From Cellulomonas avistercoris (GTDB lineage: Bacteria > Actinomycetota > Actinomycetes > Actinomycetales > Cellulomonadaceae), in assembly GCF_014836445.1 (NCBI RefSeq), contig NZ_JACSQV010000008.1, positions 1-64,000 on the forward strand: a stretch of 64,000 nt of DNA, in the 5' to 3' direction. The position numbers and the translations under genes are program-made. Below, piece by piece: positions 1-7,753 of the stretch; the stretch's first letter is position 1; each line of letters starts with the position of its first letter. Under the pieces are notes generated by a model, which did not search any database, was not told where the DNA came from, and saw only the letters and a program-made list of their open reading frames with translations.

Positions 1-1089
1 CGCCACGCCCGTCCCGTGGGCGCCCTCGCGCTCCTCGTCGCGCTGCTCGCGCTGGTGGGCCCCACCGGGCCGGCGTCCGCCGCGACGACCGAGCCCGACC
101 CCGCGCCCACCGGCACCGTCACGTGGACCGTCCAGCCGGCGACCGCCGAGGGCCCCGACGGCCGCATCTCGCTGCGGCACGTGCTCGACCCCGGCGCGAC
201 GGTCACGGAGCACGTCACCGTCACCAACTTCAGCGAGCGGGCGGCCACCTTCCTCGTGTACGCCGCGGACGGCATGGTCTCCGGCTCCGGCGACTTCGAC
301 GTCCCCGGTGCGGGCGCGACCGCCGACGGCGGCGCGTGGGTGGAGCTCGGGGAGGTCCCGGGCGCGCAGCGTGTCGACGGCACCCTGGAGCTCACGCTCG
401 ACGCTGGCGCCGCCGTGACCGTCCCGCTGACGATCACCGTCCCCGCCGACGCGACACCTGGCGACCACCCCGCGGGCGTCGTCGCCGAGCTCGTCAGCGG
501 CGACGACGTGCGCCTGGCCGCACGCGTGGGCACCCGGCTGCACCTGCGCGTCGCCGGGGACGTCGTCGCCGCGCTCGAGCCGCAGGACGTCGTCACGCGG
601 TGGGAGCCGTCGTGGAACCCCTTCGCCCCCGGCACCGTGCACGTGAGCTACCGCGTCGCCAACACCGGCGACGTCCGGCTGGCCGCCCGGGCCGTGACCA
701 CGCTCGCGGGCCCGTTCGGCGCGGGCGCGACCGAGGACGCCACCGACGTCCGCGAGGTGCTGCCCGGGCAGTCGGCGCTGGTCGAGGCCGAGCTGGAGAT
801 GTGGCCGGTCGTCCGTGCCACGGGGCACGTCGACGCCCGGCCGTGGGTCGTCGGCGACGACGTCGTCGACGCCGCCCTGCGCACGGGGACCGCCCAGGTC
901 ACCGTGTGGGCGGTGCCGTGGTCGCAGCTCGCGCTGCTCGTGCTCGTCGTGGGCGGTGTGCTCGGTGTCCGCTGGTGGCGCCGCCGCTCGGCCCGGCAGG
1001 TGCAGGCCCGCATCGACGCGGCGCTGGCGGAGGCCGGGGTGCCCGGTGCGTCGTCGGACGCGGCCGGGCCGCGCACGCCCGTGGCGTGA
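1..1089 (+). CDS. DUF916-like cell-surface protein, 5' end outside window
   Basis: The reading frame is open to the left edge, so the true start is probably upstream; the first possible start in the window is GTG at 16. Counting from there, residues 1-22 are a hydrophobic signal-peptide core ending near ASAA. Residues about 35-185 resemble the DUF916 (WxL-associated) beta domain: WTVQPA opening, a TEHVTVTNFSERAATFLVY strand pair and a VPADATPGDHPAGVVAEL motif. A second beta domain follows. A transmembrane helix near residues 303-322 is followed by a short Arg-rich cytoplasmic tail, giving a type I membrane topology. DUF916 proteins are thought to bind peptidoglycan or WxL partners at the cell surface. 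The fold assignment is fairly firm; the function is not. Confidence 0.75.
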   Translation, partial: RHARPVGALALLVALLALVGPTGPASAATTEPDPAPTGTVTWTVQPATAEGPDGRISLRHVLDPGATVTEHVTVTNFSERAATFLVYAADGMVSGSGDFDVPGAGATADGGAWVELGEVPGAQRVDGTLELTLDAGAAVTVPLTITVPADATPGDHPAGVVAELVSGDDVRLAARVGTRLHLRVAGDVVAALEPQDVVTRWEPSWNPFAPGTVHVSYRVANTGDVRLAARAVTTLAGPFGAGATEDATDVREVLPGQSALVEAELEMWPVVRATGHVDARPWVVGDDVVDAALRTGTAQVTVWAVPWSQLALLVLVVGGVLGVRWWRRRSARQVQARIDAALAEAGVPGASSDAAGPRTPVA

Positions 1090-1122
1090 CGCGGTCCGGC
1101 CGCGCGAGCGCCCGCCGGCCGG

Positions 1123-1428
1123 TCAGGACCCCGGGCCCACCGTGGACATGAAGATCGAGAACGCGATGCCGATGACCGGCAGCAGGAGCCCGAAGCGCCA
1201 CCACAGGTTGACGTCCGTGCGACCCTCGGGGTCCAGCGCTCGCCCCTCCTCGTTCGAGATCGGCTGCTGCGCCCACCCGGCCTCGGTGGCCGTCGCGAGC
1301 AGGTAGCCGGACGGCCACGAGAAGCGGAACAGCCAGAACAGGTGGAAGTGGCCCCAGATGCGCACGAGCGCACGCCCCGGGTCGAGGTCAGCGGTCTTGG
1401 AGCGTCGGCCCCAGCCGAAGAAGATCAC
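1123..1428 (-). CDS. Small conserved membrane protein, unknown function
   Basis: 101 codons. The GTG start at 1428 is chosen because AGGA lies about 8 nt upstream; the frame extends further upstream but only with Arg-rich, shadow-like sequence. The protein begins IFFGWGRRSK, has an aromatic stretch (WGHFHLFWLFRFSWPSGY) that may be one membrane segment, and ends with a clear helix (WWRFGLLLPVIGIAFSIFM). Two membrane passes are likely. It lies 33 bp beyond the end of the DUF916-like gene on the opposite strand. I do not recognise a named family. Confidence 0.65.
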   Translation of the reverse strand: MIFFGWGRRSKTADLDPGRALVRIWGHFHLFWLFRFSWPSGYLLATATEAGWAQQPISNEEGRALDPEGRTDVNLWWRFGLLLPVIGIAFSIFMSTVGPGS

Positions 1429-1619
1429 GTTGGCGTCCTGGGAGGTCGGTCCGATGGGTCGCCCGCAGCCTAGGGTGGCCGCACGTCCGTGATGTCCCGT
1501 TTTCCACAGCAATCGACCGGACGGGTGCCGGGGTGATCTGCGCGAGGCCACCCGTCCGGCCGAGCGGCCGGACGGACGCACGAGCCGGCCGGGACGGACG
1601 CACGAGCGGCCACCACCCA

Positions 1620-1679
1620 CCGGATCGCTCTCTCACCCGGGGGGTGGAACCCCCTTCCTGGCGTGAGAGAGCAATCCGG
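1620..1679. repeat. Large imperfect hairpin (17-bp arms)
   Basis: Positions 1620-1636 and 1663-1679 are inverted copies with one mismatch (core GCTCTCTCAC / GTGAGAGAGC). The loop contains a second GGGGG/CCCCC stem. It lies 31 bp beyond the 3' end of the zinc-ribbon gene, so a terminator or 3'-end RNA structure is plausible, but there is no U-tract. A 16-bp direct repeat (GGACGGACGCACGAGC at 1570-1585 and 1592-1607) sits just to the left. No gene is seen in 1429-1710. Confidence 0.55.
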
Positions 1680-1710
1680 TCGCGCGACGCCGGGCGGTCC
1701 CGGTGAGGGG

Positions 1711-2091
1711 TCAGAAGTCGAAGAGGTCCTCGAGCCACGACTCCTTCTTCTTGCGCTTGCGGCCGTCGTGGCCGCGGTCGTCCCGCCCCCGGTCGTACCC
1801 GCGGTCGTCGCGCCCGCTGTCGTAGCGGGGACGGTCGTAGCCGGGTGCGTCGTACCCGCGGGGCTCCGGGGTGCCGTAGGCGGGCGCGCCGTACGGCGGC
1901 GCGGGAGCGGCGCCGGGGACGGCCCGCGGGTCGACGCCCGGGGCTGCGGGCGACGTCGACGCGGCGCGGTCGATGATCTTGTCGAGCTCGCCACGGTCCA
2001 GCCAGATGCCGCGGCACACGGGGCAGTAGTCGATCTCGACGCCCTGGCGCTCGGTCATCACGAGCTGGGTCTGGTCCACGGGGCACTGCAT
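1711..2091 (-). CDS. TFIIB-type zinc-ribbon protein
   Basis: 126 residues. The first 45 form a zf-TFIIB domain: CPVDQTQLV...CPVCRGIWLDRGELDKI, with two CPxC-type knuckles (Cys3 in MQCP, then CPVC) and the family signature WLDRGEL. The remainder is low-complexity, with a Pro/Ala/Gly stretch and then repeated GYD/RYD/DRG units. It ends in a basic RKRKKKE block and an acidic WLEDLFDF tail. The family is widespread in bacteria and poorly understood; nucleic-acid or protein binding is assumed. The ATG start fits the domain edge exactly. The gene lies 35 bp downstream of the DUF72 gene on the same strand and may be cotranscribed. Confidence 0.8.
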   Translation of the reverse strand: MQCPVDQTQLVMTERQGVEIDYCPVCRGIWLDRGELDKIIDRAASTSPAAPGVDPRAVPGAAPAPPYGAPAYGTPEPRGYDAPGYDRPRYDSGRDDRGYDRGRDDRGHDGRKRKKKESWLEDLFDF

Positions 2092-2126
2092 GGCGTGATC
2101 CTCACGTCGACGGCGGGAGGACGAAC

Positions 2127-3059
2127 CTACGCGAACCCGCTGTGCGCCGCGTGGTCGTCGTCGAGCGGGTCGGGGCGCGGCGGGGCGACGCCCAGCCTGG
2201 CGGCGAGCGCCATCGCGTCGAACGGCGCGCGCACCTTGACGTCGTTGTCGAAGTAGACGTGCACGTCGCGGGGCCGGTCCGCCGCCGCGGGGCTCACCCG
2301 CGGACCGTCCGGCGGCGGCGTGCCCGTGGACCACGCGCGGACCTTCGCGGCCCACGCGTCGAGCGCGTCGTCGTCGTACCCCGACACGTACAGCTCGCTG
2401 TGCCCGTGCAGCCGCACGTAGACGACGTCGCTGGTCAGGTCCTCGAGGTGCGGCCACCGGCCGGCCGTGTCGGCGACGACGAGGCCCACGTCGTGGGCAC
2501 GCAGGAGCGCGGGGAACGCGGGGTCGAGGAACGTGTCGTGCCGGACCTCCAGCACGTGGCGCAGCGGGCGGTCCGCCTCGACGGTCGTCAGGGCACGGCC
2601 CTCGGGGACCTTGTCGTCGTGGTGCGCGGCGAGCTCGGCCGCAGCGGCGGTCGAGCGGGGCAGGAGATCGAAGAACCGTGCGAGGCGGTCGGGGTCGAAC
2701 CCCAGGTTCGGGGGCAGCTGCCACAGCACGGGCCCGGTGCGGTCCTCGAGCGCCAGGACGCCCGACGCGAAGAAGTTCGCCAACGGCGTCTCGACGCCCG
2801 CGAGCTTCTTCATGTGCGTGACGAAGCGCGGCCCCTTGATCGCGAACACGAACCCGTCGGGGGTGTCCGCGCGCCACGCGCGGTAGCTGTCGGGGCGCTG
2901 CAACGAGTAGAACGAGCCGTTGATCTCGATCGACCCCAGGCGCCGCGCCGCGTACTCCAGCTCGCGGCGCTGCGGCAGGCCCGGCGGGTAGAACTCCCCG
3001 CGCCACGGGGCGTACCGCCAGCCGGAGATGCCGATCCGCACCTCGCCCGCCTGCCCCAT
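2127..3059 (-). CDS. DUF72 (YecE-like) protein
   Basis: 310 residues with the DUF72 pattern: RIGISGWRYAPWRGEFYPPGL near the N terminus, then SIEINGSFYSLQ, FAIKGPRFVTHMKKL, LWQLPPN and, late in the protein, VYVRLHGH and DVHVYFDND. DUF72 proteins adopt a TIM-barrel-like fold; their biochemical role is unknown. The ATG at 3059 lies 7 nt downstream of TAGAGT (3072-3067) and has no Shine-Dalgarno, which suggests a leaderless transcript. Its promoter region is shared with the divergent aldo/keto reductase gene. Confidence 0.88.
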   Translation of the reverse strand: MGQAGEVRIGISGWRYAPWRGEFYPPGLPQRRELEYAARRLGSIEINGSFYSLQRPDSYRAWRADTPDGFVFAIKGPRFVTHMKKLAGVETPLANFFASGVLALEDRTGPVLWQLPPNLGFDPDRLARFFDLLPRSTAAAAELAAHHDDKVPEGRALTTVEADRPLRHVLEVRHDTFLDPAFPALLRAHDVGLVVADTAGRWPHLEDLTSDVVYVRLHGHSELYVSGYDDDALDAWAAKVRAWSTGTPPPDGPRVSPAAADRPRDVHVYFDNDVKVRAPFDAMALAARLGVAPPRPDPLDDDHAAHSGFA

Positions 3060-3158
3060 GCCCGCGACTCTAGGAGAGGCGGCGGCGCGCTGCCCGCCCG
3101 GCCCGGGCGGTGCGCGTGCGGCCGGGCGCGACGGCGGCAGGGGTGCTGGGATGGAGCC

Positions 3159-4169
3159 ATGGAATTCCGCTACCTCGGCAGCTCGGGGCTCAAGATCTCC
3201 GAGATCACCTACGGCAACTGGCTCACGCACGGCTCGCAGGTCGAGAACGAGACCGCGGCGCAGTGCGTCCGCGCCGCGCTCGACGCGGGCATCTCGACGT
3301 TCGACACCGCCGACGTCTACGCGAACACCAAGGCGGAGAGCGTCCTCGGCGAGGCGCTCCAGGGCGAGCGGCGCGAGTCGCTCGAGATCTTCACCAAGGT
3401 CTACTGGCCGACCGGCCCGGGCGGCAAGAACGACGTCGGGCTCTCGCGCAAGCACATCATGGAGTCGATCAACGGCTCGCTGCGGCGCCTGCAGACCGAC
3501 TACGTCGACCTCTACCAGGCCCACCGGTACGACACCGAGACGCCGCTCGAGGAGACGATGCAGGCGTTCGCGGACGTCGTGCGCCAGGGCAAGGCCCTGT
3601 ACATCGGCGTCAGCGAGTGGACCGCCGACCAGCTCCGCGCGGGCCACGCGCTCGCGAAGGACCTGGGCGTGCAGCTCATCTCGAGCCAGCCGCAGTACTC
3701 GATGCTGTGGCGCGTGATCGAGGACGAGGTCGTCCCGACGTCGCGCGAGCTCGGCATCTCGCAGATCGTCTGGTCGCCCGTCGCCCAGGGCGTGCTCACC
3801 GGCAAGTACCGGCCCGGTCAGCAGCCGCCGGCCGGGTCGCGCGCCACGGACGAGAAGGGCGGCGCGAACATGATCAAGCGGTTCATGAACGACGACGTCC
3901 TCACCCGCGTGCAGGGCCTGCAGCCTGTCGCCGACGAGCTGGGCCTGTCGATGGCGCAGCTCGCGATCGCGTGGGTGCTGCAGAACGACAACGTCGCCGC
4001 CGCGCTGATCGGAGCGTCGCGCCCCGAGCAGGTCACCGAGAACGTCAAGGCCGCCGGCGTGCGGATCCCGGCCGAGGCGATGGCACGGATCGACGAGGTC
4101 CTCGGCGACGTCGTCGAGCGCGACCCGCGCAGGACCGCCGAGACGGCGCCGCAGAAGCGCCCGGTCTGA
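3159..4169 (+). CDS. Aldo/keto reductase (Kv-beta/YghZ-like subgroup)
   Basis: 336 residues, the usual length for the superfamily. It has the AKR signature FDTADVYANTKAESVLGEAL around residue 48 (catalytic Asp and Tyr), Lys in IFTKVYW, DYVDLYQAHRYD with the catalytic His, and the NADPH-site motifs SQPQYSML and ALIGASRPEQV. These point to an NAD(P)H-dependent reductase of aldehydes or ketones; the voltage-gated K+ channel beta-subunit-like subgroup is the closest match by pattern. The ATG is preceded by TGGGAT at 3147-3152 with a 6-nt gap, fitting a leaderless start. A strong terminator follows at 4175. Confidence 0.9.
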   Translation: MEFRYLGSSGLKISEITYGNWLTHGSQVENETAAQCVRAALDAGISTFDTADVYANTKAESVLGEALQGERRESLEIFTKVYWPTGPGGKNDVGLSRKHIMESINGSLRRLQTDYVDLYQAHRYDTETPLEETMQAFADVVRQGKALYIGVSEWTADQLRAGHALAKDLGVQLISSQPQYSMLWRVIEDEVVPTSRELGISQIVWSPVAQGVLTGKYRPGQQPPAGSRATDEKGGANMIKRFMNDDVLTRVQGLQPVADELGLSMAQLAIAWVLQNDNVAAALIGASRPEQVTENVKAAGVRIPAEAMARIDEVLGDVVERDPRRTAETAPQKRPV

Positions 4170-4174
4170 CGTCA

Positions 4175-4206
4175 CGTCCCGGGCGGGCGGGGTCCCGCCC
4201 GGGACG
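4175..4206 (+). terminator. Hairpin terminator after the aldo/keto reductase gene
   Basis: A perfect 13-bp stem (CGTCCCGGGCGGG / CCCGCCCGGGACG) with a 6-nt loop lies 5 bp after the stop codon. There is no U-run, as is common for terminators in GC-rich actinobacteria. Confidence 0.7.
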
Positions 4207-4263
4207 GGTGCGTCCAGGTGCGCGGGCTACCCTGAGGCGAGTCCCGGACCTGAGGAGGACGCC

Positions 4264-4623
4264 GTGCGCGACCGCGCCAAGCGCACCCGGACCGTCGCCG
4301 TCGTCGTGGTGGCGGCCCTGGTCGGCTCCACCCTGCTCGGGGCCCTGGCCGCCCTCGGCGGCGGGGGCAGGTCGACGGTGCAGATCCCGTCGCAGGGGCC
4401 GTGGACGGTGCTCGTCGCCGCGGACCTGCGGACGGCCGCGACGTGCGCGCAGGACCCGGCGGTGGCCGACGCCTACGTCAGCCAGGAGGCCCCGGCGGCG
4501 GGCGGCGGGATCACCATGGCGTCCGACGCCCGCGTCGACGACGTCGAGCGGGTGGTCCAGTGCCTCGCCCGCGTGATCGACCCGGCGCTCATCGAGGTCG
4601 TGCAGGCGTCCCCGGCGGCATGA
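4264..4623 (+). CDS. Small secreted or membrane-anchored protein, unknown
   Basis: 119 residues with a GTG start behind a good Shine-Dalgarno (GAGGAGG, 6 nt upstream). An N-terminal basic segment (RDRAKRTR) is followed by one hydrophobic helix (residues 11-32), then a compact soluble domain with two Cys residues (ATCAQDP, VVQCLAR) that could form a disulfide outside the cell. A -10-like TACCCT lies further upstream, so this gene appears to have a normal leader. Its 3' end overlaps the convergent ACT-domain gene by 35 bp. No family recognised. Confidence 0.6.
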   Translation: MRDRAKRTRTVAVVVVAALVGSTLLGALAALGGGGRSTVQIPSQGPWTVLVAADLRTAATCAQDPAVADAYVSQEAPAAGGGITMASDARVDDVERVVQCLARVIDPALIEVVQASPAA

Positions 4624-5122
4624 CGTCGGGCGGCTGGAGGTCGGGCGGCTGGACGACCGTCGCGTCGCTCGTCGCCCCCGCGGCCCGTGCGGCCGCCACC
4701 GTCGCTTCGACACCGGTGAGCGGCCCCTCGACGAGCAGCGGCTGACCCTCCCCCGTCCCGCCCGACCACCGCACAGCGGCACCCGCCGGCGGCCGGAACA
4801 CGACCCCGGGCGGCAGCTGCACGACCGCGGCGGCGCGCACCGACGGGTCGTCGACGGGCCGGACGCGCACCGCGCGGACGTGCGGCAGCCGCTCGACCGT
4901 GCGGGCCAGCAGGCGGGCGCGACGCTCACCGGCGCGGAAGGTCATCACGACGACCCCGTCGTCGCCCTGGACGTCGCCCGTGGCGAGGGAGTCGACGTTC
5001 ACGCCGCGGGTCGAGAACACGCCCGCGAGCGCGGAGATCGCACCGGTGCGGTGCTCGGTGCGGAACCAGCCGACCCAGCGGGTGTCGTCGTCGGCGCGGT
5101 CCGCGCCCGTCGGCCCCGTCAT
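4589..5122 (-). CDS. ACT-domain protein resembling the acetolactate synthase regulatory subunit
   Basis: 177 residues. Residues about 13-85 resemble the IlvN/IlvH ACT domain: WFRTEHRTGAISALAGVFSTRGVNVDSLATG parallels the RxAGLFSRRGFNIESL pattern, followed by VVVMTFRAG and VRAVRVRPV strands. The remaining 90 residues do not look like the IlvN C-terminal domain. ACT domains usually sense amino acids. No acetolactate synthase catalytic gene is nearby; instead the ATG overlaps the stop of the malate-dehydrogenase-like gene by 4 nt (ATGA), implying translational coupling and a shared task, perhaps allosteric control of that enzyme (inference). Confidence 0.7.
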   Translation of the reverse strand: MTGPTGADRADDDTRWVGWFRTEHRTGAISALAGVFSTRGVNVDSLATGDVQGDDGVVVMTFRAGERRARLLARTVERLPHVRAVRVRPVDDPSVRAAAVVQLPPGVVFRPPAGAAVRWSGGTGEGQPLLVEGPLTGVEATVAAARAAGATSDATVVQPPDLQPPDVMPPGTPARPR

Positions 5123-6207
5123 CGTGACCCCTCGGCTGCGGCCGTCCACGGTGCCGTGCCCGCGGCGATCACGCCGGCCGCGGCAGCCAGCCGCGCGTCC
5201 TCGTCGGGCGGCAGGGCGTCGAGCAGCACGCGCGTCCACCCCTCGGGGCCCAGGACGAGCGGCACGCCGAGCACCCCGTGCACCGGTGCCCCGCCGACGG
5301 CGACCTCCCCGGCGAGCGCGACCTGCCCGGCGACGACCATCTCGCGCCCGTCCAGGACGGTCTCGAGCAGGTCGATGGTCGCCGACGCCGTGCCGGTGGC
5401 GGTCTTGGCGCCGGACTGGTGCGTCATCCACGGCCGCGCGAGGGCCCGCAGGTCGGGGGGCCAGGAGTCGATGAGCGCGAACGCGGCCGCGACGTCCGTG
5501 GCGGCGACGTCGAGCAGGTCCGTCTTGGCCTGCTGGATCTCGGCCGGGAACGTCGTCAGCGTGCGCGCCCCCCGCAGCCGCGCCACGGCCCGCTCGCGCT
5601 CGGCGACGTCCAGGCCGCTGATGCGCACGGTCGACCACAGCGGGACGGCGTCGTCACCGTGCTGCCCGGCCACGAACCCGCCGACGCGGTGCCGGCGCAC
5701 CCCGAGCTGCACGGCGACCTCGCGGCGGAACCGCAGCGTGTCGAGCCACGCCCCCATCCCGACGACCCGGTGACGTCCCAGCCGCTCGGCCATGATCGCC
5801 ACGCCGAGCTCGACGGGGTTGGCCACGACGACCACGACCTCGCTGCCGGACCCGTGCGCCGCCAGGGCGTCGGCGTACGCACGGAAGACCGCGGCGTTGG
5901 CCTCGGCGAGCTCGGTGCGGCTGGGCGGCACGCCGCCGGAGCGCGGCGGGACCGTGCGACCGGCCGCCACGACGACGACGTCGGCGACCACGTCGTCGGG
6001 GTCCAGCGCGACGTCCAGCACCGGCGCGTGCTCGTCGTACGCGTCGACGAGGTCGGCACGCAGACCGTGCACGGCCCGGCCGGACGCACCCCCGGGCCGT
6101 CCGACCAGCTGCAGCCGCGACGTCGTCGGCAGCACCTGCCGCTCGACGAGCTGCGTGCAGATCTGCCGCCCGACGTCTCCCGTCGCCCCGAGCACCGCCA
6201 CGTCCAT
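5119..6207 (-). CDS. Malate/lactate dehydrogenase-like oxidoreductase
   Basis: 362 residues. It has an N-terminal Rossmann motif (VAVLGATGDVGRQI), VVVVAAGR, the cofactor-loop motif VVANPVELGV, the substrate-site motif GAWLDTLRFRREVA and the catalytic-His motif VAGQHGDDAVP. These follow the LDH/MDH order, so an NAD-dependent 2-hydroxyacid dehydrogenase is likely. The substrate cannot be read from the sequence, and the protein is somewhat longer than standard MDH (about 320). The ATG is 7 nt downstream of TAGCCT (6220-6215), suggesting a leaderless start. It forms a two-gene unit with the ACT protein. Confidence 0.8.
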   Translation of the reverse strand: MDVAVLGATGDVGRQICTQLVERQVLPTTSRLQLVGRPGGASGRAVHGLRADLVDAYDEHAPVLDVALDPDDVVADVVVVAAGRTVPPRSGGVPPSRTELAEANAAVFRAYADALAAHGSGSEVVVVVANPVELGVAIMAERLGRHRVVGMGAWLDTLRFRREVAVQLGVRRHRVGGFVAGQHGDDAVPLWSTVRISGLDVAERERAVARLRGARTLTTFPAEIQQAKTDLLDVAATDVAAAFALIDSWPPDLRALARPWMTHQSGAKTATGTASATIDLLETVLDGREMVVAGQVALAGEVAVGGAPVHGVLGVPLVLGPEGWTRVLLDALPPDEDARLAAAAGVIAAGTAPWTAAAEGSR

Positions 6208-6328
6208 GCAGGTCAGGCTACGGGCGCCAGGTGTCGCGCACGTTGCGCGGCAGGTCGGGCCCTGGTGGGCGGCGGTGCACGGTGGCGCTCGACCTGCGCG
6301 GCGGGCCGGGACTGGCCACGATGGGCCG

Positions 6329-6388
6329 ATGACCGCAGACGCCGTGACGCCCGCACACCCCCGCACGGCGACGGGTGCGCGGCCGTGA
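6329..6388 (+). CDS. Leader ORF coupled to the glucose-6-phosphate dehydrogenase gene
   Basis: A 19-codon ORF, MTADAVTPAHPRTATGARP, whose TGA overlaps the downstream GTG start as GTGA. Its ATG follows CACGAT (6317-6322) by 6 nt, matching the leaderless arrangement seen elsewhere in this window. The downstream gene has no Shine-Dalgarno, so ribosomes may reach it by finishing this leader. This is an inference from the layout. Confidence 0.45.
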   Translation: MTADAVTPAHPRTATGARP

Positions 6389-7749
6389 CCGCCGGTCTCG
6401 TCGTCCTCGGGGCCACCGGAGACCTCACGGCCCGCTACGTCCTGCCCGGGCTCGCGCGGGTCGAGCCCCTGGTCGACGGCGGTCTGCGGCTCGTCGGCGT
6501 CGCGAACGACGACCTCGACGACGACGGGTTCCGCGCGCTGGTGCGCGAGAAGGTCGCGGGCCACGCGGACGGACGCGTGGACCCCGCGGTCGGGGCGCTG
6601 GTCGACCGGGCGGTCTGGGTGCACGGCGACGTCACCGACCCCGCGACGCTGAGCGCGGCGATCGCCGCGTGCGAGGTGAGCGACGCCGACCCGCTCGTGG
6701 TGTACCTCGCGCTGCCGCACGTGCTGTTCCTGCCGGTCGTGCACGCACTCGCGGAGGTCGACCTGCCGAGCGGCGTGCGGGTCGTCGTCGAGAAGCCCTT
6801 CGGGGAGGACCTGGCGGGGGCCGTCGAGCTCAACGCCGCCCTGGCCCGGCTGCTGCCCGAGGACCAGATCTTCCGCGTCGACCACTTCCTCGCCAAGCAG
6901 ACCGTGCTCAACCTGCTGGGCCTGCGGTTCGCCAACCGGATCCTCGAGCCGCTGTGGACCAGCACGGACGTGGCCTCCGTCGACATCGTCTTCGACGAGA
7001 CCGTGGACGCGCAGTCACGCGCGTCGTACTACGACCGGTCCGGCGCGCTGCGTGACATGGTCCAGAACCACCTGCTGCAGCTGCTGACGTACGTCGCGAT
7101 GGAGCCGCCGACGTCGATGGCGCCCGCGGACCTCGCGTCGCGCAAGGCCGACGTGCTCAAGGCCGTCCGGACGCCGGACCGCGAGTCCGTCGCGCGCTGG
7201 ACACGCCGCGGGCGGTACACGGCCGGCGAGGTCGACGGGCGCGCGGTCGACGGGTACACCGACGCCCCCGGCGTCGACGCCGACCGCGGGATCGAGACGT
7301 ACGCCGAGGTCACGCTGCACGTCGACACGTGGCGCTGGTCGGGCGTGCCGTTCCGCCTGCGCACGGGCAAGGCGCTGTCCGCGGACCGGCGCGAGATCGT
7401 CGTGCGGTTCCGTGACGTGCCGCTGCACGTCTTCGACGGCCCGGCGCCCGTGCGCAACGAGCTGCGTCTGCAGCTCGACCCGGACCGCATGTCCCTGGAC
7501 CTCAACGTCAACGGCATCGACGACCCGTTCAAGCTGGAGACGGTCACCCTCGACACCGAGCTGGCCCGGCAGGACCCCACGCCGTACGGGCAGCTGCTGC
7601 TGGCCGTGATCGACGGGGACACGCGGTTGTCCGCGCGGGCCACCGAGGCGGAGGAGGGCTGGCGCATCGTCGAGCCGATCCTCGCCGCGTGGGCGGACGG
7701 CGCGGTGCCGCTCGAGGAGTACCCGGCGGGCAGCGACGGGCCGTCCTGA
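6385..7749 (+). CDS. zwf: Glucose-6-phosphate 1-dehydrogenase family protein (divergent)
   Basis: 454 residues. The N terminus carries the NADP-binding motif VVLGATGDLTARYVLPGL; EKPFGEDLAGA and the catalytic-region motif FRVDHFLAKQTVLNLL (canonical RIDHYLGKE) follow, then FRLRTGKALSADRREIVVRF. It would oxidise glucose-6-phosphate or a similar hexose phosphate to the lactone, feeding the pentose phosphate pathway. It is a little shorter than typical Zwf and the substrate-site residues deviate, so it may be a paralog with another preference. GTG 6385 is the only start consistent with the family N terminus. It converges on the aminotransferase gene with a 4-bp gap. Confidence 0.82.
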   Translation: MTAGLVVLGATGDLTARYVLPGLARVEPLVDGGLRLVGVANDDLDDDGFRALVREKVAGHADGRVDPAVGALVDRAVWVHGDVTDPATLSAAIAACEVSDADPLVVYLALPHVLFLPVVHALAEVDLPSGVRVVVEKPFGEDLAGAVELNAALARLLPEDQIFRVDHFLAKQTVLNLLGLRFANRILEPLWTSTDVASVDIVFDETVDAQSRASYYDRSGALRDMVQNHLLQLLTYVAMEPPTSMAPADLASRKADVLKAVRTPDRESVARWTRRGRYTAGEVDGRAVDGYTDAPGVDADRGIETYAEVTLHVDTWRWSGVPFRLRTGKALSADRREIVVRFRDVPLHVFDGPAPVRNELRLQLDPDRMSLDLNVNGIDDPFKLETVTLDTELARQDPTPYGQLLLAVIDGDTRLSARATEAEEGWRIVEPILAAWADGAVPLEEYPAGSDGPS

Positions 7750-7753
7750 GGCG

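Noticed and set aside
2127-4175. Very long antisense frames, for example across the aldo/keto reductase and, at 38809-42870, across the VWA gene
   Set aside because: They are Arg/Asp/Val-rich mirror frames of real genes, with no recognisable domain; long open shadows are expected at this GC content.
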